The position numbers and the translations under genes are program-made. DNA of 64,000 nucleotides, taken from contig NZ_JBDLLW010000002.1 of NCBI RefSeq assembly GCF_043789415.1, positions 186,001-250,000 of the forward strand. Reading direction: 5' to 3'. This document shows, piece after piece, positions 44,704-53,396 of this stretch; the first letter of the stretch is position 1, and every line of letters starts with the position of its first letter. This DNA comes from Renibacterium sp043789415 (GTDB lineage: Bacteria > Actinomycetota > Actinomycetes > Actinomycetales > Micrococcaceae). The notes under the pieces were generated by a model that worked only from the letters and a program-made list of their open reading frames with translations, was not told the origin of the DNA and did no database searches.

Positions 44704-46224
44704 ATGGTTGCCAACAGTGTCGTTTCGCTCAACTCAGTGAGTGCCAGAGCCGGGATCGTAGGGACGCTTGAGAGCGATGCCCTGGTGATCGGCGTCGCCC
44801 AGGGAAGTGATGGACCGGTTCTGCTGGAGCATCCGCTGGCTGAGCAGGAAGCCGTGGCGCTGAGCGATTCGCTGCAGATCCTCGGGGTCAGCGGTGCCGC
44901 TGACGAAGTACGCAGGCTGCCCGCTCTTTCCAAGATGAAAGCCAGTGTCCTGGTCCTGATCGGGCTCGGGAAGCTCGATGACGGCGCTCCCGCCCTGGAG
45001 GCTCTGCGCCGTGCAGCGGGCTCGGCGGTCCGTCAATTGGCCGGCCTGGAGCACGTCGCCCTCGCCTTGCCTGCTTCCGGGGTGGCCGAACTCGCCGCGA
45101 TCGCCGAAGGAGCAGCTCTCGGCAGCTACAGCTACCAAGCCCGGCGCAGTGATCCCACAGCCGTGAAACCAGCGGTTCAAAAGGTCAGCGTCCTGACGTC
45201 GGTGAATGCCAAAGCGGCAAAGACCGTGCTAGACCGCGCCACCGCCGTCGGAAAAGCCGTCAATACCACTCGGACCTTGGTCAATGAGCCGCCGAATCTT
45301 CTTTACCCGGAGACCTTCGCCCAGGCAGCCAAAGAACTTAGCAAAGGCCTGCCGATCAAGGTCACAGTGCTGGATGAGAAGCGGCTGGAAAAGGATGGCT
45401 ACGGCGGCATCATCGGAGTTGGCAAGGGCTCTTCGCGGCAGCCCCGGCTGGTCAAGCTGGAGTACTCCCCGGTCCGAGCCAAGAAGCACCTGGCCCTGGT
45501 CGGCAAGGGCATCACCTTCGATTCCGGCGGTCTTTCGCTCAAGCCGGCGACCGGCATGATGACGATGAAGTGCGATATGGCCGGTGCCGCAGCTATTCTG
45601 ACGGCGACCGTAGCGGCCGCCGAATTAGGCGTGCCGACGAAACTCACCGCGTGGTTGTGCATTGCGGAGAATATGCCCTCCGGAACTGCCGGACGCCCTT
45701 CGGATGTGATCACTATCTTCGGCGGCAAAACCGTTGAGGTACTGAACACCGACGCCGAAGGCCGACTCGTGATGGCGGACGGCCTGGCAGCAGGATCAGC
45801 GGAACAGCCCGACGTCATCCTCGACGTGGCCACCCTGACGGGAGCTCAGATGATCGCGCTGGGCAACCGCTACGCCGGGGTGATGGGCGATGAAGCGGTC
45901 AGCACCGCAATCGCCGCCGCCGCCGCAGCGACGGGCGAGCTATTCTGGCGGATGCCGCTGCCCGAGGAACTGCGTCCGAGCCTGGACTCCCCCGTCGCGG
46001 ACCTCGCCAATATCGGTGAGCGGATGGGCGGCATGATGACGGCTGCGGTCTTCCTGCGCGAGTTCGTCGGCGAAGGCAAGAACGGCGAACAGATCCCGTG
46101 GGCCCACCTGGATATCGCTGGGCCGTCCTTCAACGAATCAGCTCCTTACGGTTATACCCCGAAGAACGGCACCGGCATGTCGGTGCGCACCCTGCTGAGC
46201 TACATCGAAAGCCTCGGGCACTAG
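44704..46224 (+). CDS. pepA: Leucyl aminopeptidase (M17)
   Basis: Cytosolic hexameric two-metal aminopeptidase of 506 residues, releasing N-terminal residues during peptide turnover. The catalytic domain shows GKGITFDSGGLSLKP with metal ligands and catalytic Lys, and NTDAEGRLVMADGL with the Asp/Glu ligands and catalytic Arg. The N-terminal domain is about 180 residues. The ATG at 44704 has GAGGAA upstream; the frame is open 41 codons earlier without family similarity. The stop codon lies inside a 15-bp tandem repeat. Confidence 0.95.
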   Translation: MVANSVVSLNSVSARAGIVGTLESDALVIGVAQGSDGPVLLEHPLAEQEAVALSDSLQILGVSGAADEVRRLPALSKMKASVLVLIGLGKLDDGAPALEALRRAAGSAVRQLAGLEHVALALPASGVAELAAIAEGAALGSYSYQARRSDPTAVKPAVQKVSVLTSVNAKAAKTVLDRATAVGKAVNTTRTLVNEPPNLLYPETFAQAAKELSKGLPIKVTVLDEKRLEKDGYGGIIGVGKGSSRQPRLVKLEYSPVRAKKHLALVGKGITFDSGGLSLKPATGMMTMKCDMAGAAAILTATVAAAELGVPTKLTAWLCIAENMPSGTAGRPSDVITIFGGKTVEVLNTDAEGRLVMADGLAAGSAEQPDVILDVATLTGAQMIALGNRYAGVMGDEAVSTAIAAAAAATGELFWRMPLPEELRPSLDSPVADLANIGERMGGMMTAAVFLREFVGEGKNGEQIPWAHLDIAGPSFNESAPYGYTPKNGTGMSVRTLLSYIESLGH

Positions 46225-46262
46225 ATCGCTCAGCACTAGATCACCGAGCACCAAATCGAGGG
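46218..46262. repeat. 15-bp tandem repeat spanning the pepA stop codon
   Basis: Three head-to-tail 15-bp units start GCACTAGATC, GCACTAGATC and GCACCAAATC. The first contains the pepA stop codon; the third is degenerate and runs into the terminator stem. Only the first unit is translated. Confidence 0.75.
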
Positions 46263-46536
46263 TCCGGGGCACTGGCCGCAAGCCAAGGCCCCGGACTCTC
46301 CGTTAAACGGCGTTAAACAGCTCAGCTGTGAGCTAGGCCTCCCGGGAGCGCGAAGGGATCACATCACCACGTGAGTCGTAACACAACCACACCCTCCAAG
46401 GCCTCCCTGGCTGGAGACAGAGTGCGCCGGACGCTAAGGTAAATGCTGAAGGTATTCAGTAAGACTGCATTCGACAATTTTCAGATCAAAAATAGGTCAA
46501 ATATCGACAGCAGTCGCTACGCGAGGGAGCGCTCAC
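46225..46536. other. pepA-lpdA intergenic region
   Basis: No gene is seen in these 312 bases. They hold the pepA 3' repeat, a terminator hairpin, a GTTAAACGGC/GTTAAAC direct repeat (near 46302-46318) and, at the right end, an AT-rich stretch (46440-46505) that should contain the lpdA promoter. No confident -10/-35 pair could be chosen. Confidence 0.5.
46258..46300 (+). terminator. Hairpin downstream of pepA
   Basis: GAGGGTCCGGGGC (46258-46270) pairs with GCCCCGGACTCTC (46288-46300) with one G-T pair, enclosing a smaller GGC/GCC hairpin. No long U-tract follows. Confidence 0.65.
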
Positions 46537-47931
46537 GTGAGTGAAAATGCGGCACAGTCGGCTCAGCAAGAGTTCGACATTCTGATCCTTGGCGCCGGTA
46601 GCGCCGGCTACGCCACTGCGCTGCGCGCGGTCCAGCTGGGCTTCACCGTCGGTTTGGTGGAGAAGGACAAGCTGGGCGGCACTTGCTTGCACACCGGCTG
46701 CATCCCGACCAAGGCACTGCTGCACTCGGCGGAGCTTGCGGATCACGCTCGGGATTCCGCCAAATACGGCGTCAATGTCGAGTTGCAAGGCATCGACATC
46801 AATACCGTCAAATCCTATAAAGACGGAATCATCGCTGGAAAGTACAAGGGCCTGCAGGGACTGATCAAGTCCAAGAAGGGCATCACCGTGATCGAGGGCG
46901 AAGGCAAGCTCTCCTCGCAGAACACCGTCACTGTGAATGGTGTTGTTTACACCGGCAAGAACATCGTGCTGGCCTCCGGCTCCTTCTCCAAGACCCTGCC
47001 GGGGCTCGAAATCGGCGGCCGCATCATCACCTCCGAAGCAGCTCTGAACCTCGACTTCATCCCGAAGAGCGCCATCATCTTGGGCGGCGGCGTGATCGGC
47101 TGCGAATTTGCCTCGGTCTGGAAGTCATTTGGGGTGGACGTCACCATCGTCGAAGGTCTGCCCTCCCTGGTCCCGAATGAGGACGCCACCATCATCAAGA
47201 CCCTGGAACGCTCCTTCCGGAAGCGTGGCATCAACTTCTCCACCGGCACTTTCTTCCAGAGCGCTGAGCAGAACGACGACGGCGTCAAGGTCACCTTGGT
47301 CGACGGTAAGACCTTCGAAGCCGAGGTGCTGCTGGTCGCGGTGGGCCGTGGCCCGAGCACCGCTAACCTGGGCTACGAAGAGGTCGGCATCCCGATGGAT
47401 CGCGGCTTCGTGCTGGCCAATCAGCGCTTGCACACCGGCGTCGGCAATATCTACGCGATCGGCGATATCGTACCCGGTCTACAGCTCGCGCACCGCGGCT
47501 ACCAGCAGGGCATCTTCGTCGCCGAGGAGATCGCCGGGCTGAACCCGGTAGTCGTCGAGGACGTGAATATCCCCAAGGTCACTTACTGCGATCCCGAGAT
47601 CGCTTCCGTTGGTCTGACGCAGAAGGGCGCCGAAGAGAAATTCGGCGCGGAGAATGTGCAGATTCAGGAATACAACTTGGCTGGCAACGGCAAGAGCTCG
47701 ATCCTCGGCACCAGTGGCCTGGTGAAGATGGTTCGCCAAAAAGACGGCCCCATCGTCGGCGTCCACATGATCGGCGCCCGGATGGGCGAGCAGATCGGTG
47801 AGGCACAATTGATCGTGAATTGGGAAGCCTATCCGGAGGACGTCGCACAGCTGGTGCACGCTCACCCGACCCAGAACGAGTCACTCGGCGAAACCGCATT
47901 GGCCCTGGCCGGTAAACCGCTGCACGGTTAA
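46537..47931 (+). CDS. lpdA: Dihydrolipoyl dehydrogenase (E3)
   Basis: FAD disulfide oxidoreductase of 464 residues that reoxidises dihydrolipoyl groups of 2-oxoacid dehydrogenase complexes, passing electrons to NAD+. It has the FAD-binding ILGAGSAGYATA, redox cysteines C50 and C55 in GGTCLHTGCIPTKA, the NAD-binding ILGGGVIGCEFAS and the C-terminal HAHPTQNESLGE active-site His-Glu pair. The start is GTG. sucB lies 79 bases downstream in the same direction, likely as one transcription unit. Confidence 0.96.
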   Translation: MSENAAQSAQQEFDILILGAGSAGYATALRAVQLGFTVGLVEKDKLGGTCLHTGCIPTKALLHSAELADHARDSAKYGVNVELQGIDINTVKSYKDGIIAGKYKGLQGLIKSKKGITVIEGEGKLSSQNTVTVNGVVYTGKNIVLASGSFSKTLPGLEIGGRIITSEAALNLDFIPKSAIILGGGVIGCEFASVWKSFGVDVTIVEGLPSLVPNEDATIIKTLERSFRKRGINFSTGTFFQSAEQNDDGVKVTLVDGKTFEAEVLLVAVGRGPSTANLGYEEVGIPMDRGFVLANQRLHTGVGNIYAIGDIVPGLQLAHRGYQQGIFVAEEIAGLNPVVVEDVNIPKVTYCDPEIASVGLTQKGAEEKFGAENVQIQEYNLAGNGKSSILGTSGLVKMVRQKDGPIVGVHMIGARMGEQIGEAQLIVNWEAYPEDVAQLVHAHPTQNESLGETALALAGKPLHG

Positions 47932-48010
47932 TCGCCACTAAGCACTAGGCTTTAGAGAAGCGTGAAAAGCACAATTGGTGTTCTTGAAAAACAAGGAGAA
48001 CGGGAACGAC

Positions 48011-49813
48011 ATGTCTGAATCCGTGAATTTACCGGCGCTCGGCGAAAGTGTCACCGAGGGCACGGTTACCCGCTGGCTCAAGCAGGTGGGCGACCGGGTT
48101 GAAGTCGACGAGCCTCTGCTCGAAGTCTCCACCGACAAAGTCGATACCGAGATCCCGTCTCCGATCGCTGGGGTGATCGAGGAGATCCTGGTGGCCGAGG
48201 ATGAAACCGCCGAAGTCGGCGCTCCTTTGGTGCGAATCGGTTCGGGCGACGGCGCAGCAGCGGCTCCGGCCGCCGTGGAAGCCCCGGCGGCGGAAGCTCC
48301 GGCGGAACCCGCAGCTCCCGTTGCGGAACCAGCCCAGGCTGAAGCGGCTCCGGCTGAAACGGTTCCGGCAGCTGCTGAAGGCCATGATGTGCTGCTGCCA
48401 GCCCTCGGCGAAAGCGTCACGGAAGGTACCGTTACCCGCTGGCTCAAGGCGGTCGGAGATTCTGTGGAATTGGACGAGCCATTGCTGGAAGTTTCCACCG
48501 ACAAGGTCGACACTGAGATCCCCTCCCCGGTAGCCGGCACGCTTCTGGAGATCAAGGTCGCGGAGGACGAAACCGCTGAAGTTGGTTGGGTACTCGGCGT
48601 GATCGGCTCGGGCGCACCAGCAGCTTCCGCGCCAGCCGCTCCTGCTGCACCGGCACCGGTGGTTGAGACCCCGGCGGTACCAGCTGCACCGGCCCCCGCC
48701 GCACCCGCCCCCGCTGCACCGGCACCGGCGGCTCCTGCAACACCGACGCCAGCACCCGCAACACCGACGCCGGCAGCTGCGCCCTCCGCCCCGGTACCCG
48801 CTGTTGCCCCGGCAGCCAGCACAGGCGATTCCAATTACGTCACTCCCTTGGTTCGCAAGCTCGCGCACCAGCAGGGCATCGATCTGGCTAGCCTCACCGG
48901 AACCGGCGTTGGCGGCCGAATCCGCAAGCAAGACGTGCTGGCCGCAGCAGAGGCAGCGAAGGCTCAGGCCGTTAGCACCCCGGCTGCTGGCGCTCCGGTA
49001 ACCAGCAGCGCTCCGGTAACCAGCAGCGTTCCGGCGTCGGCTGCGGCCCCCGTGGCTTCGGTTGCGCCTTCCGCTGAGGCCGCTGCCCTGCGCGGCACAG
49101 TGGCAAAGGCCCCGAGGATCCGTCAGGTAATCGCCCGTCGGATGCGGGAGTCCCTGGAGACCTCGGCTCAGCTGACTCAGGTCCACGAGGTCGATATGAC
49201 CAAGATCGCCAAACTGCGGAACGCCGCTAAGGGCACCTTCCAGGCTCAGAATGGCGGCGTCAAGCTGACCTTCCTGCCGTTTATCGCCAAGGCCGTCGCC
49301 GAGGCGCTCAAGCAGCACCCGAAGGTCAACGCTTCCTACGATGAAGAGAAGCAGGAGATCACGTACCACGACGCCGAGCACCTGGCGATCGCGGTGGACA
49401 CCGATCGCGGGCTGCTGGTACCGGTGATCTCCGACGCGGGCAATCTCAACCTGGCAGGTATGGCCTCGAAGATCACCGACGTCGCCTCCCGCACCCGGAA
49501 CAATAAGATCGGCCCCGACGAGCTCTCCGGCGGCACCTTCTCGATCACCAATTTCGGTTCGGTCGGCGCGCTTTTCGACACTCCGATCATCAATCAACCG
49601 CAGGTCGCCATTCTCGGAGTCGGTTCCATCGTGAAACGTCCGGTAGTGGTCACCGACGCCAACGGTGATGACACCATCGCGATCCGCCAGATGATGTACC
49701 TCTCGATGACTTACGACCACCGTCTGGTGGACGGAGCCGACGCCGGTCGCTTCCTGCAGACGCTCAAGGCACGTTTGGAAGAGGGCGCTTTCGAAGCCGA
49801 TCTGGGTCTCTAA
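48011..49813 (+). CDS. sucB: 2-oxoglutarate dehydrogenase-type E2 (dihydrolipoamide succinyltransferase)
   Basis: Acyltransferase core of 600 residues with two N-terminal lipoyl domains (K43 and K165, both in VSTDKVDTEIPSP), an Ala/Pro linker (about 200-270), an E3-binding domain (about 277-313) and a catalytic domain with the active-site DHRLVDGADAGR (H570). Actinobacterial proteins annotated SucB often serve pyruvate dehydrogenase as well, so the substrate acyl group is not certain. The ATG at 48011 is set by the start of the first lipoyl domain. The two lipoyl domains are close to identical, suggesting recent duplication or conversion. Confidence 0.93.
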   Translation: MSESVNLPALGESVTEGTVTRWLKQVGDRVEVDEPLLEVSTDKVDTEIPSPIAGVIEEILVAEDETAEVGAPLVRIGSGDGAAAAPAAVEAPAAEAPAEPAAPVAEPAQAEAAPAETVPAAAEGHDVLLPALGESVTEGTVTRWLKAVGDSVELDEPLLEVSTDKVDTEIPSPVAGTLLEIKVAEDETAEVGWVLGVIGSGAPAASAPAAPAAPAPVVETPAVPAAPAPAAPAPAAPAPAAPATPTPAPATPTPAAAPSAPVPAVAPAASTGDSNYVTPLVRKLAHQQGIDLASLTGTGVGGRIRKQDVLAAAEAAKAQAVSTPAAGAPVTSSAPVTSSVPASAAAPVASVAPSAEAAALRGTVAKAPRIRQVIARRMRESLETSAQLTQVHEVDMTKIAKLRNAAKGTFQAQNGGVKLTFLPFIAKAVAEALKQHPKVNASYDEEKQEITYHDAEHLAIAVDTDRGLLVPVISDAGNLNLAGMASKITDVASRTRNNKIGPDELSGGTFSITNFGSVGALFDTPIINQPQVAILGVGSIVKRPVVVTDANGDDTIAIRQMMYLSMTYDHRLVDGADAGRFLQTLKARLEEGAFEADLGL

Positions 49814-49836
49814 ACCAGCATCTCCAGCAGCACGCT

Positions 49837-49872
49837 CTGGGGGCCCGCAGACCATGGTCTGCGGGCCCCCAG
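49837..49872 (+). terminator. 36-bp perfect palindrome after sucB
   Basis: A perfect palindrome centred on CCATGG; each 18-base arm contains GGGGGCCCGCAGACC or its complement. It begins 24 bases after the sucB stop codon and is followed by GCTTTAATG, fitting a terminator for the lpdA-sucB unit. Confidence 0.85.
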
Positions 49873-49998
49873 GCTTTAATGGCGGCTCTGCCCTGCAAGC
49901 TTCACGCAATTTTTCCCGCGGCGCGAAGCACTGATTTAAGGGCAAACTCCCAGGAATTTAAGCTGAGAACTTCCCTTCAGGAAGCTTAGAGTTCAGCC

Positions 49999-51774
49999 AT
50001 GAAAAGTTTCCCTTTCCGCATCCTGGCAGCGGCAGCGACCCTGACAGTATGCACCAGTGCAATGGTCTCCGCGGCCGCCACCGGCGTCACCGTCCCCTCC
50101 GAAAATGTCGTTCAGAACATCGAGTTCAAAGCTGATCTCTCCTCCCCCACAGTGCGATCAGCCCTCTCCGGATACGACGTCGATATGATCAGCAAGACCT
50201 CGGGTTCCCTGCTCGGCACTCATCAGACCGCTCAGGAGCTGGCCGCCAAAGGACTTGTGATCACCAAGGAGACCCCCTACGGCAGCGATTTCACTCCGCT
50301 CGCCCCCAGGCCGGAAGCCGCTGGCAGCTCCCCGCTGCCCAGCCGGCTCGCTGGAAAGAACTATCAGACCTATTTCGGCGGCTATAAGACGGTTGCTGCT
50401 TACCAGCAGTTCGCCACCGATATCGCAGCGGCCTACCCCGAACTCGCCCAATACGTTGACTACGGCGACTCCTGGCTGAAGACCAAGGGAAAGCCCGGCG
50501 GCCATGATCTCTTCGCGCTGAGGATCACCTCGGGGGCGCAGCAGAGCAGCGATTGGCAGAACAATGCCAACCACAAACCACGCTTCGTACTGGATGGCCA
50601 GATTCACGCTCGCGAGATCGTGACGAGCGAGTTCACCTCCCGCTTCACCACCGAGCTGCTCAATGGCTACGGCAGCGACGCCGAGGTCACCGCTCTGCTG
50701 GATTCCACCGAGATCTGGGTGATCTTCAACAGCAATCCCGATGGTACTGCGATCGCCGAATCCGGGCTCAGCACGGCGGGCACCAACTCCAGCGGAGACG
50801 CCGTGCCAGCCTCCAGCAGCAAGGCCTGGCAGCGCAAGAACGCTGATAACACCGGCTATCAGAGCAGTGGAAGCTCCTCCTATAGCAATAACCACCCCGG
50901 GGTGGACCTCAACCGGAACTGGGGCGTCGGCTTCGGTGGTCAGGGCACCTCCGGAACGCCGTCCGCCCAGGAGTACCGTGGCCCCTCGGCGATGTCCGAG
51001 CCCGAAACCCAGCAGCAGAGCGCGTTCTTCACCAAGCTCTTCGGCTCCCATCCGGTCAGCAACAATAATCCGGCACCGCTCAGCACCCAGGGCACGGTGC
51101 TGACGCTGCACAGCTACGCGGGCCTGGTGATCTACCCCTACGCCTATGACAACACCGTGATCCCGCCGAATATCAGTGGGATCAAAGATCTCGGCTTCCG
51201 GCAGAGCTTCTACAACGGCCTCACCGCTGGAGCGGCCGGAGACATTCTCTACAACGCCGCGGGCGGAGACATCGACTGGATCTATCAGAAGACCGGAGTT
51301 CCCGCTTATACCTGGGAAGTCGGCTCCTCCAGCGAAGGCGGGTTCTTCCCCTCCTTCTCGCGAGTGGACTCCATGTGGCAGAAATATCGCGGCGGCATCT
51401 ACTATGCCGCGGAAGCTGCTGCCGCTCCCTATCAGACTCCGGCCGGGCCAACCCCGACCGCTCTGACCGCGACTCGGAGCGGAAGTGGCGCCGTGGTCAA
51501 CGCCACCGGGAATGACAACACTTACGGCACCAAACCCTCTCAGAGCAAGCCCGCTGCGCAGGTCGTGCAGCAAGCGGAGTATTCTCTGGGCAGCACAGCG
51601 GCCGCCCCGGGAACAGGTACCGCGCTGAGCCTCGCGGACGGTGTGGCCAATTCGACCACTGAATCCTTCACCGGCACGATTGCGAACCTCCCCGCGGGTC
51701 AGCAGACCCTGTTCGTCCGCATGAAGGATAGCGACGGTCATTGGGGGCCTGCCAAGGCGGTGTTCATCCCTTAA
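49999..51774 (+). CDS. Secreted M14 zinc carboxypeptidase
   Basis: Exported metallocarboxypeptidase of 591 residues. The Sec signal peptide (about 1-27) ends near SAMVSAAA. The M14 domain (about 115-475) has the zinc pair HAREIVTSEF (H203, E206), the substrate-binding GVDLNRNWG, the third ligand in TLHSYAG (about 370) and the catalytic glutamate in TWEVGSSSEGG (about 438). The last 110 residues form a beta-rich accessory domain. It resembles carboxypeptidase T-like enzymes. It probably supplies amino acids from external peptides. It forms a single transcription unit. Confidence 0.93.
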   Translation: MKSFPFRILAAAATLTVCTSAMVSAAATGVTVPSENVVQNIEFKADLSSPTVRSALSGYDVDMISKTSGSLLGTHQTAQELAAKGLVITKETPYGSDFTPLAPRPEAAGSSPLPSRLAGKNYQTYFGGYKTVAAYQQFATDIAAAYPELAQYVDYGDSWLKTKGKPGGHDLFALRITSGAQQSSDWQNNANHKPRFVLDGQIHAREIVTSEFTSRFTTELLNGYGSDAEVTALLDSTEIWVIFNSNPDGTAIAESGLSTAGTNSSGDAVPASSSKAWQRKNADNTGYQSSGSSSYSNNHPGVDLNRNWGVGFGGQGTSGTPSAQEYRGPSAMSEPETQQQSAFFTKLFGSHPVSNNNPAPLSTQGTVLTLHSYAGLVIYPYAYDNTVIPPNISGIKDLGFRQSFYNGLTAGAAGDILYNAAGGDIDWIYQKTGVPAYTWEVGSSSEGGFFPSFSRVDSMWQKYRGGIYYAAEAAAAPYQTPAGPTPTALTATRSGSGAVVNATGNDNTYGTKPSQSKPAAQVVQQAEYSLGSTAAAPGTGTALSLADGVANSTTESFTGTIANLPAGQQTLFVRMKDSDGHWGPAKAVFIP

Positions 51775-51804
51775 CAATTTACTGACTAAATGTCAGTAAA
51801 TTGT
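51774..51804. promoter_or_regulatory. Perfect 13-bp-arm palindrome, candidate operator
   Basis: ACAATTTACTGAC (51774-51786) and GTCAGTAAATTGT (51792-51804) are exact inverted repeats around TAAAT. The AT-rich arms and short spacer look more like a regulator site (TetR-type dimension) than a terminator. It starts at the last base of the carboxypeptidase stop codon and abuts the TCTAC-N5-GTAGA dyad. Confidence 0.7.
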
Positions 51805-51819
51805 TCTACCTGGCGTAGA
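51805..51819. promoter_or_regulatory. Fourth TCTAC-N5-GTAGA operator dyad
   Basis: TCTAC-CTGGC-GTAGA has the same arms and spacing as the three sites at 35537-35595. It overlaps a TAGAAT -10 hexamer (51816-51821) that lies 6 bases before the ATG at 51828, so binding should block transcription of the small membrane-protein gene. Confidence 0.8.
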
Positions 51820-51827
51820 ATAAGTGC

Positions 51828-52178
51828 ATGGATTTCCTCAAATATCTGTTGATTTTCTTGCACATTCTCGGTGCGGCCGCGATCGTCGGAGGCTGGTTCG
51901 CCACCTTCAAGAAACCCACCGTGCTGCCTATTCAGCTCTGGGGTGCAATAGCTCAGTTGGTCACAGGTCTCGCCCTGGTCGGTTTGGCCGGGGCGAGTCA
52001 TGACCCGCTGAACTACTTCAAGATCACCGTGAAACTGGTGATCGCCGTCGCAGTGGTGATTCCAGCGATCATCGGCTACCGCAAAGCACGCAGCGGCGAG
52101 GCGGTCTCCACCGGACTCGCTCATGCAGTGGGCGGGATGGCGCTGATCAATATCGCCGTCGCTACGCTATGGCACTGA
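51828..52178 (+). CDS. Small four-helix membrane protein under BlaI-type operator
   Basis: Protein of 116 residues, almost entirely hydrophobic, with about four predicted helices (2-24, 34-56, 64-84, 95-115). The first contains FLHILGAAAIVGGWF, a His-bearing helix reminiscent of small heme- or copper-related membrane proteins, but the family was not recognised. There is no ribosome site. The TAGAAT -10 box sits so close that the transcript is probably leaderless. The shared operator with the cyd locus suggests a role connected with respiration or envelope state (inference). Confidence 0.82.
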   Translation: MDFLKYLLIFLHILGAAAIVGGWFATFKKPTVLPIQLWGAIAQLVTGLALVGLAGASHDPLNYFKITVKLVIAVAVVIPAIIGYRKARSGEAVSTGLAHAVGGMALINIAVATLWH

Positions 52179-52194
52179 GCTAAGGCAGAGAAGT

Positions 52195-52240
52195 CACTGA
52201 TGCCTTGTATCGCTGAACTCAGTGATACAAGGCATCAGTG
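52195..52240. terminator. 17-bp hairpin between convergent genes
   Basis: CACTGATGCCTTGTATC (52195-52211) pairs perfectly with GATACAAGGCATCAGTG (52224-52240) around a 12-nt loop, lying between the convergent membrane-protein and VOC genes. It probably serves both strands. Confidence 0.75.
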
Positions 52241-52316
52241 CTTGTGCGTCAGGCTACCCAACCGGCTGTGACTTACTCGACGCTGATTCAGGGAGTTTGG
52301 CTCAGTGGGTTTGGGC

Positions 52317-52667
52317 TCAACCGGCTTGCGAGAGGCAGAACTCATTGCCTTCCGGATCCGCCAGCACCACCCAGTGGAATGACCCGGACCAATGGTCCTC
52401 CAGCTGGCTCGCACCCAGGCTCAGGGCGCGGGCCAGCTCTGCTTCCGGATCCTCAGCGGTGAAGTCCAGGTGCAGTCTGCGACGTCCCTCACTCGGCTGC
52501 TCGACGCGCTGAAAGGCCAGCCGGGTCTGCCCCGGACCCGGTGTGAGCCAGATGAAGCCCTCGTGCTCGAAGGCCACCTCGGTGCGTAGGAACTCAGCCC
52601 AGAACTGAGCGAGCCGTTGCGGATATTGCGCATTGATCATCACGGAAGAAAGTTCAGGCACCTCCAC
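52317..52667 (-). CDS. VOC-superfamily (glyoxalase/dioxygenase-fold) protein
   Basis: Protein of 116 residues of the vicinal oxygen chelate fold with two beta-alpha-beta modules. The motif LHLDFTAEDPEAELARALSLGA and the C-terminal VVLADPEGNEFCL are typical of the small glyoxalase-like proteins common in actinobacteria. Some of these are enzymes, others drug-binding resistance proteins. Substrate unknown. Confidence 0.87.
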   Translation of the reverse strand: MEVPELSSVMINAQYPQRLAQFWAEFLRTEVAFEHEGFIWLTPGPGQTRLAFQRVEQPSEGRRRLHLDFTAEDPEAELARALSLGASQLEDHWSGSFHWVVLADPEGNEFCLSQAG

Positions 52668-52737
52668 ATGGTAGCAACCGGGCTAATCTGCCTAGGATGG
52701 TCGAGGAAACACATCCGCTTAGTCAAGGAGATCAATC

Positions 52738-53166
52738 ATGGCGACAGTCCGTTCAGCACACACCGTCTGGCAAGGCGATCTGCCCACCGGCAGTGGCCAG
52801 GTCACCCTAGATAGTTCTGGCCTCGGCACCTACGATGTCACCTGGAAGGCGCGCGCCGAGCAGGCCGAAGGGAAAACCAGCCCGGAGGAACTCATCGCCG
52901 CTGCCCACTCCGCATGTTTCTCTATGGCTTTCAGCCATGCCCTGGGAGCGGAGGGGAAGACCCCCAGCAAGGTGCAGACCAAGGCCGACGTCACCTTCCA
53001 GCCCGGCGAAGGGATCACCGGCATTCACCTCACCCTGCTGGCCAGTGTTCCGGATCTGAGCGAGGAGGATTTCCAAAGAATCGCCGAAGGCGCCAAGACC
53101 GGATGCCCGGTGTCCGCTGCTCTCACCGGCACCACCATCACTCTGGAAGCCACGCTAGAAGCTTAA
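52738..53166 (+). CDS. osmC: OsmC-family peroxiredoxin
   Basis: Thiol-dependent organic hydroperoxide reductase of 142 residues. The redox cysteines C60 (AAAHSACFSMAFSHAL) and C123 (AKTGCPVSAAL) are in the normal places, and the length is standard. The layout (ISAKARAEQ-type N-terminus, VTFQPGEGITGIHL) fits OsmC better than Ohr. The ribosome site AAGGAGATC precedes the ATG. Together with the AhpD-like gene downstream it suggests local peroxide-defence functions, although 419 bases separate them. Confidence 0.92.
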   Translation: MATVRSAHTVWQGDLPTGSGQVTLDSSGLGTYDVTWKARAEQAEGKTSPEELIAAAHSACFSMAFSHALGAEGKTPSKVQTKADVTFQPGEGITGIHLTLLASVPDLSEEDFQRIAEGAKTGCPVSAALTGTTITLEATLEA

Positions 53167-53396
53167 AAGGTGACGCCAAAAATTTTCTGCCGAACTAGTT
53201 TATTTCTCAGCGGCTACGTTTTGACCGGTTGAGTTTAGTCAGTGACCTTGGGCAGCAACGTTTTGGCCAGACCATTCGGTGAAAATGCTGCCGGCAGGGT
53301 ATCCAGCTAAAACTGTTCAGACCAAAACTTTCCAGCCGAGGGCCGTTTCCAGCAGTGGGGCGGCCCTCACCCACGTCTCAACCACCTCTCCAGTTT

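Noticed and set aside
48029..49945. 638-codon open frame on the minus strand
   Set aside because: Antisense to sucB, with Arg/Gly-rich low-complexity sequence that mirrors the Ala/Pro linker.
50158..51777. 539-codon open frame on the minus strand
   Set aside because: Antisense to the carboxypeptidase, which has a signal peptide and a full catalytic site; the antisense product has no family features.
51945..51975. tRNA D-arm-like stretch (ATAGCTCAGTTGGTCA)
   Set aside because: It encodes helix residues of the small membrane protein, and no acceptor, anticodon or T arm can be folded around it.
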